Source: Candidatus Bathycorpusculum fermentans (GTDB lineage: Archaea > Thermoproteota > Bathyarchaeia > Bathyarchaeales > Bathycorpusculaceae). From it: a stretch of DNA of 12,206 nt. The notes under the pieces were generated by a model. The model had not been told where the DNA came from. It was given only the letters and a program-made list of their open reading frames with translations, and did not search any database. The position numbers were made by a program, and so were the translations under genes. Shown here piece after piece: positions 1-6,383 of the stretch; position 1 is the stretch's first letter, and the number at the start of each line of letters is the position of its first letter. Location: positions 1 to 12,206 of the forward strand of contig WRGM01000134.1 of NCBI GenBank assembly GCA_009787175.1. The letters run 5' to 3'.

Positions 1-113
1 AATACGTGACTTAACCATTAAAAAGAACCGTTAAAACCAAATAAAATCACAAAAAACCACTCATATATCTATACGTGAACACTCTCAATTATTCATTGGT
101 GTGGTTATTCTGC

Positions 114-151
114 CCCAAATCCTAAAAATTATTCGGAGGGCGGGGTTTGGG
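114..151. repeat. GC-rich imperfect inverted repeat
   Basis: CCCAAATCC at 114-122 can pair with GGGTTTGGG at 143-151: nine pairs with one G-T wobble, and a 20-base loop. It stands out from the AT-rich surroundings. A second inverted repeat lies a few bases further on. It could be a terminator or RNA hairpin serving a gene outside the window to the left, or a relic of a small mobile element. No long T-run follows on either side, so its role is unknown. Confidence 0.45.
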
Positions 152-157
152 TCAGAG

Positions 158-201
158 CCCCATAAGGTGAAATTTTAATAAATCAATTAACCCTTATGGG
201 G
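158..201. repeat. Inverted repeat overlapping the end of the ybjQ-like pseudogene
   Basis: CCCCATAAGG at 158-167 is the exact reverse complement of CCTTATGGGG at 192-201, with a 24-base AT-rich spacer. The motif GGTGAAATTTT also occurs twice in the same orientation (166-176 and 200-210), so direct and inverted repeats are nested here. The YbjQ-like reading frame loses its family resemblance at about 210 and stops at 183, so this repeat sits at the break point of that gene. It may mark an old insertion or deletion end, or act as a terminator. The sequence alone does not decide. Confidence 0.5.
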
Positions 202-448
202 TGAAATTTTCGAAAGTTATTGACATTCCCCCCAACCATAGATTCTATACCGCCCGTAAATTGACCTAGAAAACCTCTGGTGCGTGGAGTCAAACCTGTT
301 ACAATACCTAAAACTTTTTTGATTTTATAACCGGCAATTGTTGGAGTTGTTACTATGAGAAATGGAGTTGACTTTGCAATATTACCGCCACATTTGATAC
401 AGAAATTTGTATCGTCAGATACATGATTCCACATTTTGGACAATTCAT
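183..448 (-). pseudogene. Degraded zinc-ribbon + YbjQ/DUF74-family protein (frameshifted, C-terminus lost)
   Basis: On the minus strand an ATG at 448-446 opens a frame reading M-N-C-P-K-C-G, the first half of a zinc ribbon. One base appears to be missing at about 426-430. The next frame then continues NHVSDDTNFCIKCGGNIA, the second CxxC half of the same ribbon, followed by a YbjQ-like segment (IVTT.TI.GYKI..VLGIVTGLTPRTRGFLGQF.GGIESMVGG). YbjQ proteins are small pentamer-forming proteins of about 105 residues in the COG0393 family, of uncertain function. Here the family match ends after VGGNVNNF, and the usual C-terminal half (the Ala/Gly-rich strand region) is replaced by about ten unrelated residues up to a stop at 183. 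An intact TTG at 443 could start an 86-residue product, but it would lack the first CxxC. I read this as a pseudogene. A sequencing error could explain the frameshift but not the C-terminal loss. Confidence 0.75.
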
Positions 449-568
449 AATTGTTTCACATAATACTATTACGTTTTTTGGTACACTACCTTTTCCCCAT
501 TCAGAGTTGTCTAAAAACGTTTTCTTATGTTGGGGTTAATCGTGGTTTATTGATTGTTTTTTGCTAAC

Positions 569-612
569 AAATATATGCGACTGCTTGTATTTACTTTTGG
601 ATTTCCACGGAG
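569..612 (+). promoter_or_regulatory. Putative TATA box and Shine-Dalgarno for the FAD oxidoreductase
   Basis: AAATATAT at 569-576 is a plausible archaeal TATA element, giving a predicted start of transcription near 598-602. GGAG at 609-612 lies nine bases before the TTG at 622 and supports that non-ATG start. Both are read by eye. Confidence 0.45.
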
Positions 613-621
613 CGGTACCCT

Positions 622-2007
622 TTGAAATATGATGTAATAATTGTTGGTGCAGGGCCTGCAGGCATATTCTCAGCTTTAGAACTGACAGAAAAAACAAACC
701 TCAGTGTTCTTGTCTTAGATAGAGGACAAGAAATTGATAAACGCAAATGTCCCTCAAAAAGAGGTCTTGAATGTGTGCACTGTGAACCATGTGCAATTCT
801 CTCAGGATGGGGCGGAGCAGGCGCTTATAGTGATGGTAAACTTACTCTGTCAACAGAAGTTGGAGGCTGGCTAAATAGGTATGTCTCAAACAAAGAGTTA
901 ACAGAGCTTGTGAAATATTGTGATGAAATATATCTTAAATTTGGCGCAAGCGAAACTGTTTATGGCATAGAAAATGAGGAAATAAACAAGATAGAAAAAG
1001 AAGCTGCACTCGCAGGTTTAAAACTTATAAAACAAGAAGTCCGACACATGGGCACCGATAAATGCCTTGAAGTTCTAAAAAGAATGTTTAAAGCATTAGA
1101 AAACAAAATCACTTTCAAACCAAAAACCGACGTTAAAGGTCTAATTATACAAAACAGCACAATTCAAGGAGTAGAAACATCAACAGGCGAAAAATACTAC
1201 TCAAAATACGTAATTATCGCCCCAGGACGAGGAGGAGCAGAATGGCTGCAAACTGAAGCTCAAATCCACGGCTTAAAAACTGTAAGCAACCCTGTCGATA
1301 TAGGTGTACGTGTTGAAGTCTTAGCTTCAGCTATGGAAAAGCTAACGAAAATTCTCTATGAGCCAAAACTGATTTACTACTCAAAACAATTTGACGACCA
1401 AATCCGCACTTTTTGCGTTTCACCTTATGGCGAAGTAACGACAGAGTCATATGATGGTGTTCTAACAGTAAACGGTGGTAGCCAAGCGGAGAGTAAAACG
1501 AACAATACCAATTTTGCAATACTAGTCAGCACGCAATTTACTGAACCCTTCAAAGAACCAATTGCTTATGGTAAATACATTGCCCGCTTATCCAACCTGC
1601 TTAGCGGCGGAGTTATGGTACAACGCCTAGGCGATTTAACCGCTGGCAGACGCAGCACTCCTGAACGCCTAGCCCGCAGTGTGGTTCAGCCAACACTCAA
1701 AAATGCAACACCAGGCGACCTAAGCTTTGTCTTACCCTACCGCTATTTAGCAGACATTCGCGAAATTCTACAGGCCATAGATGTAATCGCTCCTGGCGTT
1801 CACTCACGAGACACACTGCTTTATGGTGTCGAAGTCAAATTCTACAGTAACCATTTGCAATTAAATAACTCGTTAGAATCAAAAATTCAAAATATGTTCA
1901 CTATTGGCGATGGCGCAGGCGTAACTCGTGGTCTAATTCAAGCATCCGCTTCCGGTGTTATAGTTGCAAGAGAAATTCTAAACCGTGAGAAACTCTTGAA
2001 GGACTGA
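622..2007 (+). CDS. NAD(P)/FAD-dependent oxidoreductase, COG2509 type
   Basis: This 461-residue protein is a flavoprotein of the family annotated 'FAD-dependent dehydrogenase/FAD-dependent protein' (COG2509). Its substrate is not established. The N-terminus has the dinucleotide-binding loop GAGPAG at residues 9-14 after a hydrophobic beta strand, with Asp33 at the end of the second strand where the ribose is bound. A four-cysteine cluster follows (Cys43, Cys51, Cys54, Cys57), leading into the family signature GWGGAGAYSDGKL at residues 62-74. The C-terminus carries the second FAD contact GDGAG at 429-433, before the final helix. The start is TTG; GGAG nine bases upstream supports it, and it gives the normal MKYDVIIVGAGPAG opening. 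The stop is four bases before the next gene, so the two are probably co-transcribed. Family assignment is firm; the reaction is unknown. Confidence 0.93.
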   Translation: MKYDVIIVGAGPAGIFSALELTEKTNLSVLVLDRGQEIDKRKCPSKRGLECVHCEPCAILSGWGGAGAYSDGKLTLSTEVGGWLNRYVSNKELTELVKYCDEIYLKFGASETVYGIENEEINKIEKEAALAGLKLIKQEVRHMGTDKCLEVLKRMFKALENKITFKPKTDVKGLIIQNSTIQGVETSTGEKYYSKYVIIAPGRGGAEWLQTEAQIHGLKTVSNPVDIGVRVEVLASAMEKLTKILYEPKLIYYSKQFDDQIRTFCVSPYGEVTTESYDGVLTVNGGSQAESKTNNTNFAILVSTQFTEPFKEPIAYGKYIARLSNLLSGGVMVQRLGDLTAGRRSTPERLARSVVQPTLKNATPGDLSFVLPYRYLADIREILQAIDVIAPGVHSRDTLLYGVEVKFYSNHLQLNNSLESKIQNMFTIGDGAGVTRGLIQASASGVIVAREILNREKLLKD

Positions 2008-2011
2008 CAAT

Positions 2012-2758
2012 ATGGCTATAGTAGCTAAAGAAATTGGCTGTTCCCATTGCGGTGCTCCAGTTGAATTCAAATCTGGAGAAATAGTGGCTACTTGCAAATA
2101 TTGCGGTTTTACAACGGTTATCCAGACAGGTAAAGCCTTTAATTTTGAACATTCTCTAATTTTAAATAACTATGATACCGCTCGAATGGAAAACTGTGTT
2201 AGAGCCTGGATGAGTAGCGGATTTATGAAACCAAATGATTTAGCTAAAAAATCAAAAATTGTCGAGGCAAATCTTGTTTATTTACCGTTCTGGGTTGTAT
2301 TTAGTGCTGCTACAACTAAGTATAAGGGCATTTTTGAGCGTATTTCTCCACCTGTTGTAAAAGAAGGCGAAATTACAAAAGAATACAATTGGCTTGTTTT
2401 AGCAAGAAAAGCAACAGTTTTTCCTACACGCGAATATGATGTACCTATAGCTGGAAAAATTCCATATGCTTTTCAAAAAATTGAAGCAACTGCTAAAGTG
2501 TTAAACAGTGAAATAGATAAGGATGAAATTTTGGAGTTAGCTAAACAACAGATTGAAAATCACCATCGCTTTATTCTTCAACAAAGTGTTGATCGTGTTA
2601 TAGACCTCTCCACAGTGTTGGAGCTTAAGCAAATGCTATATCTGCATGCACCTGTGTGGTTCGTTAAATATCAGTATAAGGAGAAACTATATCAGCTAAT
2701 TATTGACGGCTCAACTGGTAACGTATTAAAGGGCGATATACCTTTAACTAGGTTCTGA
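2012..2758 (+). CDS. TFIIB-type zinc-ribbon protein of an SPFH-associated module
   Basis: This 248-residue protein begins with a zinc ribbon (Cys10, Cys13, Cys28, Cys31; CSHCG and CKYCG). A soluble alpha/beta region follows, with two Y/L-x-P-x-W-type blocks: LVYLPFWVVF near residue 90 and LHAPVWFVKY near residue 213. The end resembles a PepSY-like strand (LIIDGSTGNVLKGDIP). No convincing membrane helix is seen. Zinc-ribbon proteins of this style occur beside SPFH-domain genes in bacteria and archaea. Here the SPFH gene is two genes downstream, so I infer a role in the same membrane-linked assembly and not in transcription, despite the TFIIB-like ribbon. It starts four bases after the FAD gene stop, with GAAGGA shortly upstream. 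The biochemical activity is unknown. Confidence 0.75.
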   Translation: MAIVAKEIGCSHCGAPVEFKSGEIVATCKYCGFTTVIQTGKAFNFEHSLILNNYDTARMENCVRAWMSSGFMKPNDLAKKSKIVEANLVYLPFWVVFSAATTKYKGIFERISPPVVKEGEITKEYNWLVLARKATVFPTREYDVPIAGKIPYAFQKIEATAKVLNSEIDKDEILELAKQQIENHHRFILQQSVDRVIDLSTVLELKQMLYLHAPVWFVKYQYKEKLYQLIIDGSTGNVLKGDIPLTRF

Positions 2759-2826
2759 ATTATTCTAATAACCTTTTTAAGCATCTTTTTTCTATATCGA
2801 AAACGGAAAGGGTTGGAATTCTGAAA

Positions 2827-3369
2827 ATGAGCGAAAATAATGTTAATATATATACACAGGCAAAAAGTCAAATGAGTTTCTCTGAACGTATCGCAGCGGC
2901 GTTGCCCGGGTTTAAGGGGTATAAAGAAAAAGAATTACGGCGAGAATCCGATAAATTGGTACGCAATCACCTAGTTTCAAAATTAACTCGTGTGAAAAAT
3001 GATGTACGTAGTATTTTCCAAAAAATTACTGATAAACGTTGTTTAGACATTTTATCCGATATGGATAGATTAACAGCAAAAGTTGATCGTGTAACCGAAA
3101 AAATAAATCATGCATCATATGGTTACAGAGGCTTTTTTGATGTTATAAAAATTAAAGAAGAAAACCTCGATAATATGATAACCTTTGATAATAAACTGTT
3201 AGACTATGTAAACGCTTTAACAGTTGCTGTTGATGATTTTAAAGCTCAACTTTCTGCAGGAGACTATAGTAACCTTCAAGATAACGTTCAAAATGTAACC
3301 GATAACCTTGAAGAACTTGAAAATACATTTGATAGACGTGAAGAAGTAATAATGGGAGTGACACAATAA
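2827..3369 (+). CDS. Helical coiled-coil protein with PGFKGYKE motif, SPFH partner
   Basis: This 180-residue, strongly charged and mostly helical protein has no signal peptide or membrane segment. Near the N-terminus it carries PGFKGYKEKELRRESDK (residues 27-43), and in the middle YGYRGFFDVIKIKEENLD (98-115). I recognise these two blocks as typical of an uncharacterised family found next to SPFH-domain genes. A helical tail rich in Asp/Glu/Asn follows and ends FDRREEVI. The architecture, an N-terminal amphipathic stretch then coiled coil, is reminiscent of PspA-like membrane-remodelling proteins, but I see no clear PspA/IM30 signature, so homology is not claimed. Its TAA overlaps the ATG of the SPFH gene by one base (TAATG), which implies translational coupling and a shared function. 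The 68-base gap upstream is T-rich and may hold an internal promoter. Confidence 0.72.
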   Translation: MSENNVNIYTQAKSQMSFSERIAAALPGFKGYKEKELRRESDKLVRNHLVSKLTRVKNDVRSIFQKITDKRCLDILSDMDRLTAKVDRVTEKINHASYGYRGFFDVIKIKEENLDNMITFDNKLLDYVNALTVAVDDFKAQLSAGDYSNLQDNVQNVTDNLEELENTFDRREEVIMGVTQ

Positions 3370-4349
3370 TGCCACAAGTAATAGAGTGGACAAACAATAA
3401 TTCAGACGCAATAGTTTGGCGATGCCCTAATGGCGAAATCACTTGGGGTTCACAATTAATTGTTCAAGAATTCCAGATGGCCATGTTTTTCCGCGATGGG
3501 AAATCATACGATGTTTTCGGTCCAGGAAGACACACTTTAACCACCTCAAATTTACCTCTGCTATCAGGATTATTAACACGTCTCGCTGGATTTGGCTCAA
3601 ATAAACCCTTCAAAGCGACAGTTATTTTTATCAGCACTAAAGTATTCGCTGGCAAATGGGGAACAAAAGCACAAACTACTGAGTTAGCACCTCTACAGAC
3701 TTATGGACAATTCTGGTTCAAAATTGAAAATGCAACACTATTTGTTAATGAAGTTATAGGCGGACAGAATGCTTACACAACTGAACAAGTTAACAGCTTC
3801 TTACGCGGATACTTGAACGAAAAAATCATTAACGAACTTAGCCATTATGACCTAATAACAGTCTTCACACGACTAAACGAAACAAGCATCATTGTCAAAA
3901 ACACACTTATTGAATACTTCAAACGCGTAGGCATAGAACTAACTGACCTAAAGTTCGAAGGCATAGACACAACACCAGAATATCGCGAACGCTTATTCTG
4001 GCTCAAAACTGGACAAAACACATCAAGTGAAGTCTTACGCATGGAAACAATGAAAAGTGCCGCAGAATCTCTTGGTAAAGGCGGCGGTTCTGGTGCATTA
4101 GGCGCAGGAATGGTAATGATTCCACAAATCATGAACCAACAAGCACAACCACAAGCAACGCCTGTAGCAACAACACTTGTTATTTGCCCTAAATGCAGTG
4201 AAAAAATACCTGCAACAAGCAAATTCTGCGCTGTATGTGGCACAAATCTTACGCCTCCCTCCGAAGGAGCTATAACGTGTTCTAAATGTGGCAAATCCAT
4301 ACCAGCAAACAGCAAATTTTGTCCCGAATGCGGAAATAAAATCGCATAA
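3369..4349 (+). CDS. SPFH-domain protein with two C-terminal zinc ribbons (YdjI/virion-core-like)
   Basis: This 326-residue protein has an SPFH/band-7 domain of the type called 'virion core protein' in bacteria (YdjI-like). That domain spans about residues 10-235 and includes the typical VQEFQMAMFFRDGKSYDVFGPGRHTL opening (32-57). A Gly-rich and Gln/Pro-rich linker (about 236-272) follows, then two tandem zinc ribbons: Cys273, Cys276, Cys287, Cys290 and Cys304, Cys307, Cys318, Cys321. There is no N-terminal membrane helix, so membrane attachment would be peripheral. SPFH proteins form rings or scaffolds on membranes, and the ribbons are probably a docking surface for partners. The ATG overlaps the stop of the preceding helical protein by one base, and a strong terminator lies 20 bases downstream. 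This defines it as the last gene of the run. The precise function is unknown. Confidence 0.88.
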   Translation: MPQVIEWTNNNSDAIVWRCPNGEITWGSQLIVQEFQMAMFFRDGKSYDVFGPGRHTLTTSNLPLLSGLLTRLAGFGSNKPFKATVIFISTKVFAGKWGTKAQTTELAPLQTYGQFWFKIENATLFVNEVIGGQNAYTTEQVNSFLRGYLNEKIINELSHYDLITVFTRLNETSIIVKNTLIEYFKRVGIELTDLKFEGIDTTPEYRERLFWLKTGQNTSSEVLRMETMKSAAESLGKGGGSGALGAGMVMIPQIMNQQAQPQATPVATTLVICPKCSEKIPATSKFCAVCGTNLTPPSEGAITCSKCGKSIPANSKFCPECGNKIA

Positions 4350-4369
4350 AAATCGTAAAAGATATGTCA

Positions 4370-4413
4370 CTGCATGAAGCTTATTACGCTTTATGCAGTT
4401 TTTCAATTTTTTT
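4370..4413 (+). terminator. Hairpin + poly-T terminator after the SPFH gene
   Basis: CTGCATGAAGC (4370-4380) pairs with GCTTTATGCAG (4388-4398) across a 7-base loop, eleven pairs with one G-T wobble. TTTTTCAATTTTTTT follows at 4399-4413. A stem plus T-run is stronger than the plain T-tracts elsewhere in the window and clearly ends the preceding gene cluster. Confidence 0.8.
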
Positions 4414-4443
4414 AACCTTAAATTAACACGCTAATGAAACTCT

Positions 4444-4461
4444 GCTAAAACATGGTTTAGC
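4444..4461. repeat. Small inverted repeat before endonuclease Q
   Basis: GCTAAA (4444-4449) and TTTAGC (4456-4461) form a six-base stem with a six-base loop. A T7 run follows near 4473-4479. It may be a second, weak terminator or an operator-like site in the 160-185-base gap upstream of the nuclease gene. No function is shown. Confidence 0.3.
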
Positions 4462-4533
4462 TATTAAGCAATGTTTTTTTACTACATTATTTACTCTTAA
4501 ACATTTCAAGTGCTTAAAGAGGCTGTTTGGTTA

Positions 4534-5835
4534 ATGCGTGTAATTGCTGATTTGCATATTCATGGTCGTTATAGTCGAGCTACAAGTAGCCAAATGAATG
4601 TGCTTGAAATTGCGCGTTACTCAAAAATTAAGGGTTTACATCTTGTAGGTACAGGTGATTTTACTCATCCTGACTGGTTAAAAGAGTTAAAGCAGTCTCT
4701 TGTTTTTGATCCTGATGCCTGTCTGCTTAGCGTTGCAGATAACGCTACTTCTCAAATACGCTTCATGCTTACAGCAGAAGTTTGTACCATTTTTGATTAC
4801 AAGGGGTCTTCAAAGAAGATACATCATGTTATCTTATCTCCCGATTTTGAGACTGTTGAGCAGCTTAACGAGCGGCTGGCTTGTTTTGGTGATTTAGCTT
4901 CTGATGGTCGTCCAATTTTGAATATGACTGCGTCACAGTTAGTTGAGGAAGTTATGGCAGTTTCAAGTTGGAATATGGTTTTTCCTGCTCACGTCTGGAC
5001 TCCTTGGTTTAGTCTATTTGGAGCGTTTAGCGGTTTTGATAGTATAGATGACTGTTATCAAGACATGGTAAAGCACATTTATGCACTTGAAACAGGGCTT
5101 TCCTCTGATCCTGCAATGAATTGGCGTTTAAGCAATCTTGATCGTTTCACGTTGCTATCTAATAGTGACTGTCATAGTTTTTGGCCTTGGCGTATCGGTA
5201 GAGAGGCTAATGTATTTGAGTTAAAACATTTTTCTTATAATCAAATAATAGATGCTATAAAAACTCATGATTCTACACGATTAAAATTTACTATTGAAAC
5301 TGACCCAGCTTATGGTAAGTATCACTGGACAGGTCATCGTAACTGCAAAGTTTCATACCCACCACATGAAGCGATAAAATTTGCAAATATCTGTCCTGTA
5401 TGCCGAAAGCGTCTAACTAAAGGTGTTGAGCAACGAGTTGAAGAATTAGCAGATAGACCAGCAGATTTTAAACGTGAAGGCGCTCCGGAATTTATGCGCT
5501 TGTTACCTCTTTCGGAGATTATCTCTGCAGTGTTAGGTGTTGATTCGCCGTCTACTCAGGCGGTCTGGCGCAAATATTACGCATTAATTGACAAGTTTGG
5601 AGATGAATACTCTGTACTTATCGATGCACCTCTAGATGCGTTAGCAGCTGTGGTCGATACGCCCATAGCAGAGACTATTGTTAAAGTCCGTGAAGGGGTG
5701 CTAAAAGTCACCCCAGGATACGATGGAGTTTACGGACAACTAACTCTAGATATCCCAATTTTGTCTACTGGCAAAGTCAAATCTGTTAAGTCTAACGCCC
5801 AAGTTCACCAGTTAAGCATGTTTGATTTCTGGTAA
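4534..5835 (+). CDS. endoQ: Endonuclease Q family PHP-domain DNA repair nuclease
   Basis: This 433-residue protein matches endonuclease Q. In Thermococcales that enzyme nicks DNA on the 5' side of deaminated bases (uracil, hypoxanthine, xanthine) and abasic sites. The PHP metal site is visible: H8 and H10 in ADLHIHGRYSRATS, D42 in GTGDFTH, E82, H97/H98, H153 in PAHVW, and D212/H214 in SNSDCH. A Cys-containing insert follows (Cys271, Cys287, Cys290, in ICPVCRKRLTKGVEQRVEELADR), the family's zinc element. The last eight residues, QLSMFDFW (426-433), fit the PCNA-interacting box Q-x-x-h-x-x-a-a exactly. I chose ATG 4534 over the in-frame GTG at 4510 because it gives the family-like opening MRVIADLHIHG; GAGGCT lies about ten bases upstream. 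Length agrees with the family. It is monocistronic, with a T-tract just after the stop. Confidence 0.9.
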   Translation: MRVIADLHIHGRYSRATSSQMNVLEIARYSKIKGLHLVGTGDFTHPDWLKELKQSLVFDPDACLLSVADNATSQIRFMLTAEVCTIFDYKGSSKKIHHVILSPDFETVEQLNERLACFGDLASDGRPILNMTASQLVEEVMAVSSWNMVFPAHVWTPWFSLFGAFSGFDSIDDCYQDMVKHIYALETGLSSDPAMNWRLSNLDRFTLLSNSDCHSFWPWRIGREANVFELKHFSYNQIIDAIKTHDSTRLKFTIETDPAYGKYHWTGHRNCKVSYPPHEAIKFANICPVCRKRLTKGVEQRVEELADRPADFKREGAPEFMRLLPLSEIISAVLGVDSPSTQAVWRKYYALIDKFGDEYSVLIDAPLDALAAVVDTPIAETIVKVREGVLKVTPGYDGVYGQLTLDIPILSTGKVKSVKSNAQVHQLSMFDFW

Positions 5836-5840
5836 GCGCG

Positions 5841-5860
5841 TTTTTTAGTCTTTCAATCTC
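5841..5860 (+). terminator. T-rich terminator after endonuclease Q
   Basis: GCGCG followed by TTTTTT, then a pyrimidine-rich stretch, begins five bases after the stop codon. Archaeal polymerase can terminate at plain T-tracts. No clear stem is seen. Confidence 0.4.
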
Positions 5861-5965
5861 AATAACAGCTTGATTTACACACTTTTATCCGCGGTAAATA
5901 TGGGACATAAAACTCTCAGTACGCTTTTAGGTACTAGCGACAAAGGTAATGTGTTAGATGGGACA

Positions 5966-5984
5966 ATAAAAAAAAGAAAGAGGA
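5966..5984 (-). terminator. Poly-T terminator of the histone gene
   Basis: Read on the minus strand, this stretch is CTCTTTCTTTTTTTTATT, about 30 bases past the histone stop codon. It is a good archaeal T-tract terminator. It also separates the histone transcript from the convergent endonuclease Q gene. Confidence 0.55.
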
Positions 5985-6011
5985 ACAGATTTTGATTAAT
6001 TCCTAAACTTT

Positions 6012-6233
6012 TTACTTGCTCATGACTTTTCTAGCGGCGATTTCTATATCTTCGGATTTTATGGTTTTTCTTCCTGCGTGCATTGCAAAATCTAAAGCTT
6101 CTTTAGCGACTTTTACGCCTATTATTTCTAGGGCTTTTGCGAGTTCTTTGGCTGCTGCTTCACTTACTCGGTCTGCTCCCGCTTTTTTGCATAGTCTATG
6201 CATGGGTGCTACAGCTATTTCTAATTCGGTCAT
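6012..6233 (-). CDS. Archaeal histone (HMf family)
   Basis: This 73-residue protein is a single histone fold. It forms dimers and tetramers, or longer stacks, that wrap chromosomal DNA. Family features in order: the helix-1 region MHRLCKKAGADRVS (11-24), whose Arg/Lys residues contact DNA; the long central helix AAAKELAKALEIIGVKVAKEALDFA; the HAGRKT loop (52-57), another DNA contact and tetramer interface; and SEDIEIAARKVM in helix 3 (D62 is the partner of the Arg clamp). No N- or C-terminal tail is present, which is normal for archaeal histones. The ATG at 6233 has GAGATG just upstream. A TATA box at 6269-6276 suggests a leader of about ten bases. It is divergent from the tatD gene. It carries one Cys (C15) in helix 1. 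The identification is firm. Confidence 0.95.
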   Translation of the reverse strand: MTELEIAVAPMHRLCKKAGADRVSEAAAKELAKALEIIGVKVAKEALDFAMHAGRKTIKSEDIEIAARKVMSK

Positions 6234-6268
6234 AACGTCATCTCGTGCTTCTTTTTCTAATTAAAACA

Positions 6269-6276
6269 ATATTTAA
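6269..6276 (-). promoter_or_regulatory. TATA box of the histone gene
   Basis: On the minus strand the sequence reads AAAAAAGG-TTAAATAT: an A-rich BRE-like element followed by a TATA box. It is centred about 38 bases before the histone ATG, which predicts a very short leader. Confidence 0.6.
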
Positions 6277-6341
6277 CCTTTTTTGTAGATTGCTTCCTTA
6301 AAGCACCTTATACTGCTAAAATTGGTGGTTGATAAGAAAAG

Positions 6342-6350
6342 TTATAAAAA
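6342..6350 (+). promoter_or_regulatory. TATA box of the tatD gene
   Basis: TTATAAAAA, preceded by GAAAAG (BRE-like), lies about 38 bases before the ATG at 6384. It faces the histone promoter in a shared 150-base divergent region. Confidence 0.6.
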
Positions 6351-6383
6351 CGTTTTTTTATTTGTTATTAGGCGTTGATTAAG

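Noticed and set aside
3845..4406. Two overlapping minus-strand open frames over the SPFH 3' half
   Set aside because: They mirror the Cys-rich zinc-ribbon coding region in other frames and run through the terminator hairpin. No independent start signal or family match.
5919..5937. AGTAC...GTACT inverted repeat between endonuclease Q and the histone
   Set aside because: Only five pairs with no T-run; not enough to call a terminator or small RNA.
6016..6264. Plus-strand open frame antisense to the histone
   Set aside because: The histone on the other strand is unmistakable and has its own promoter and terminator; the antisense product is an Ala/Ser-rich shadow.
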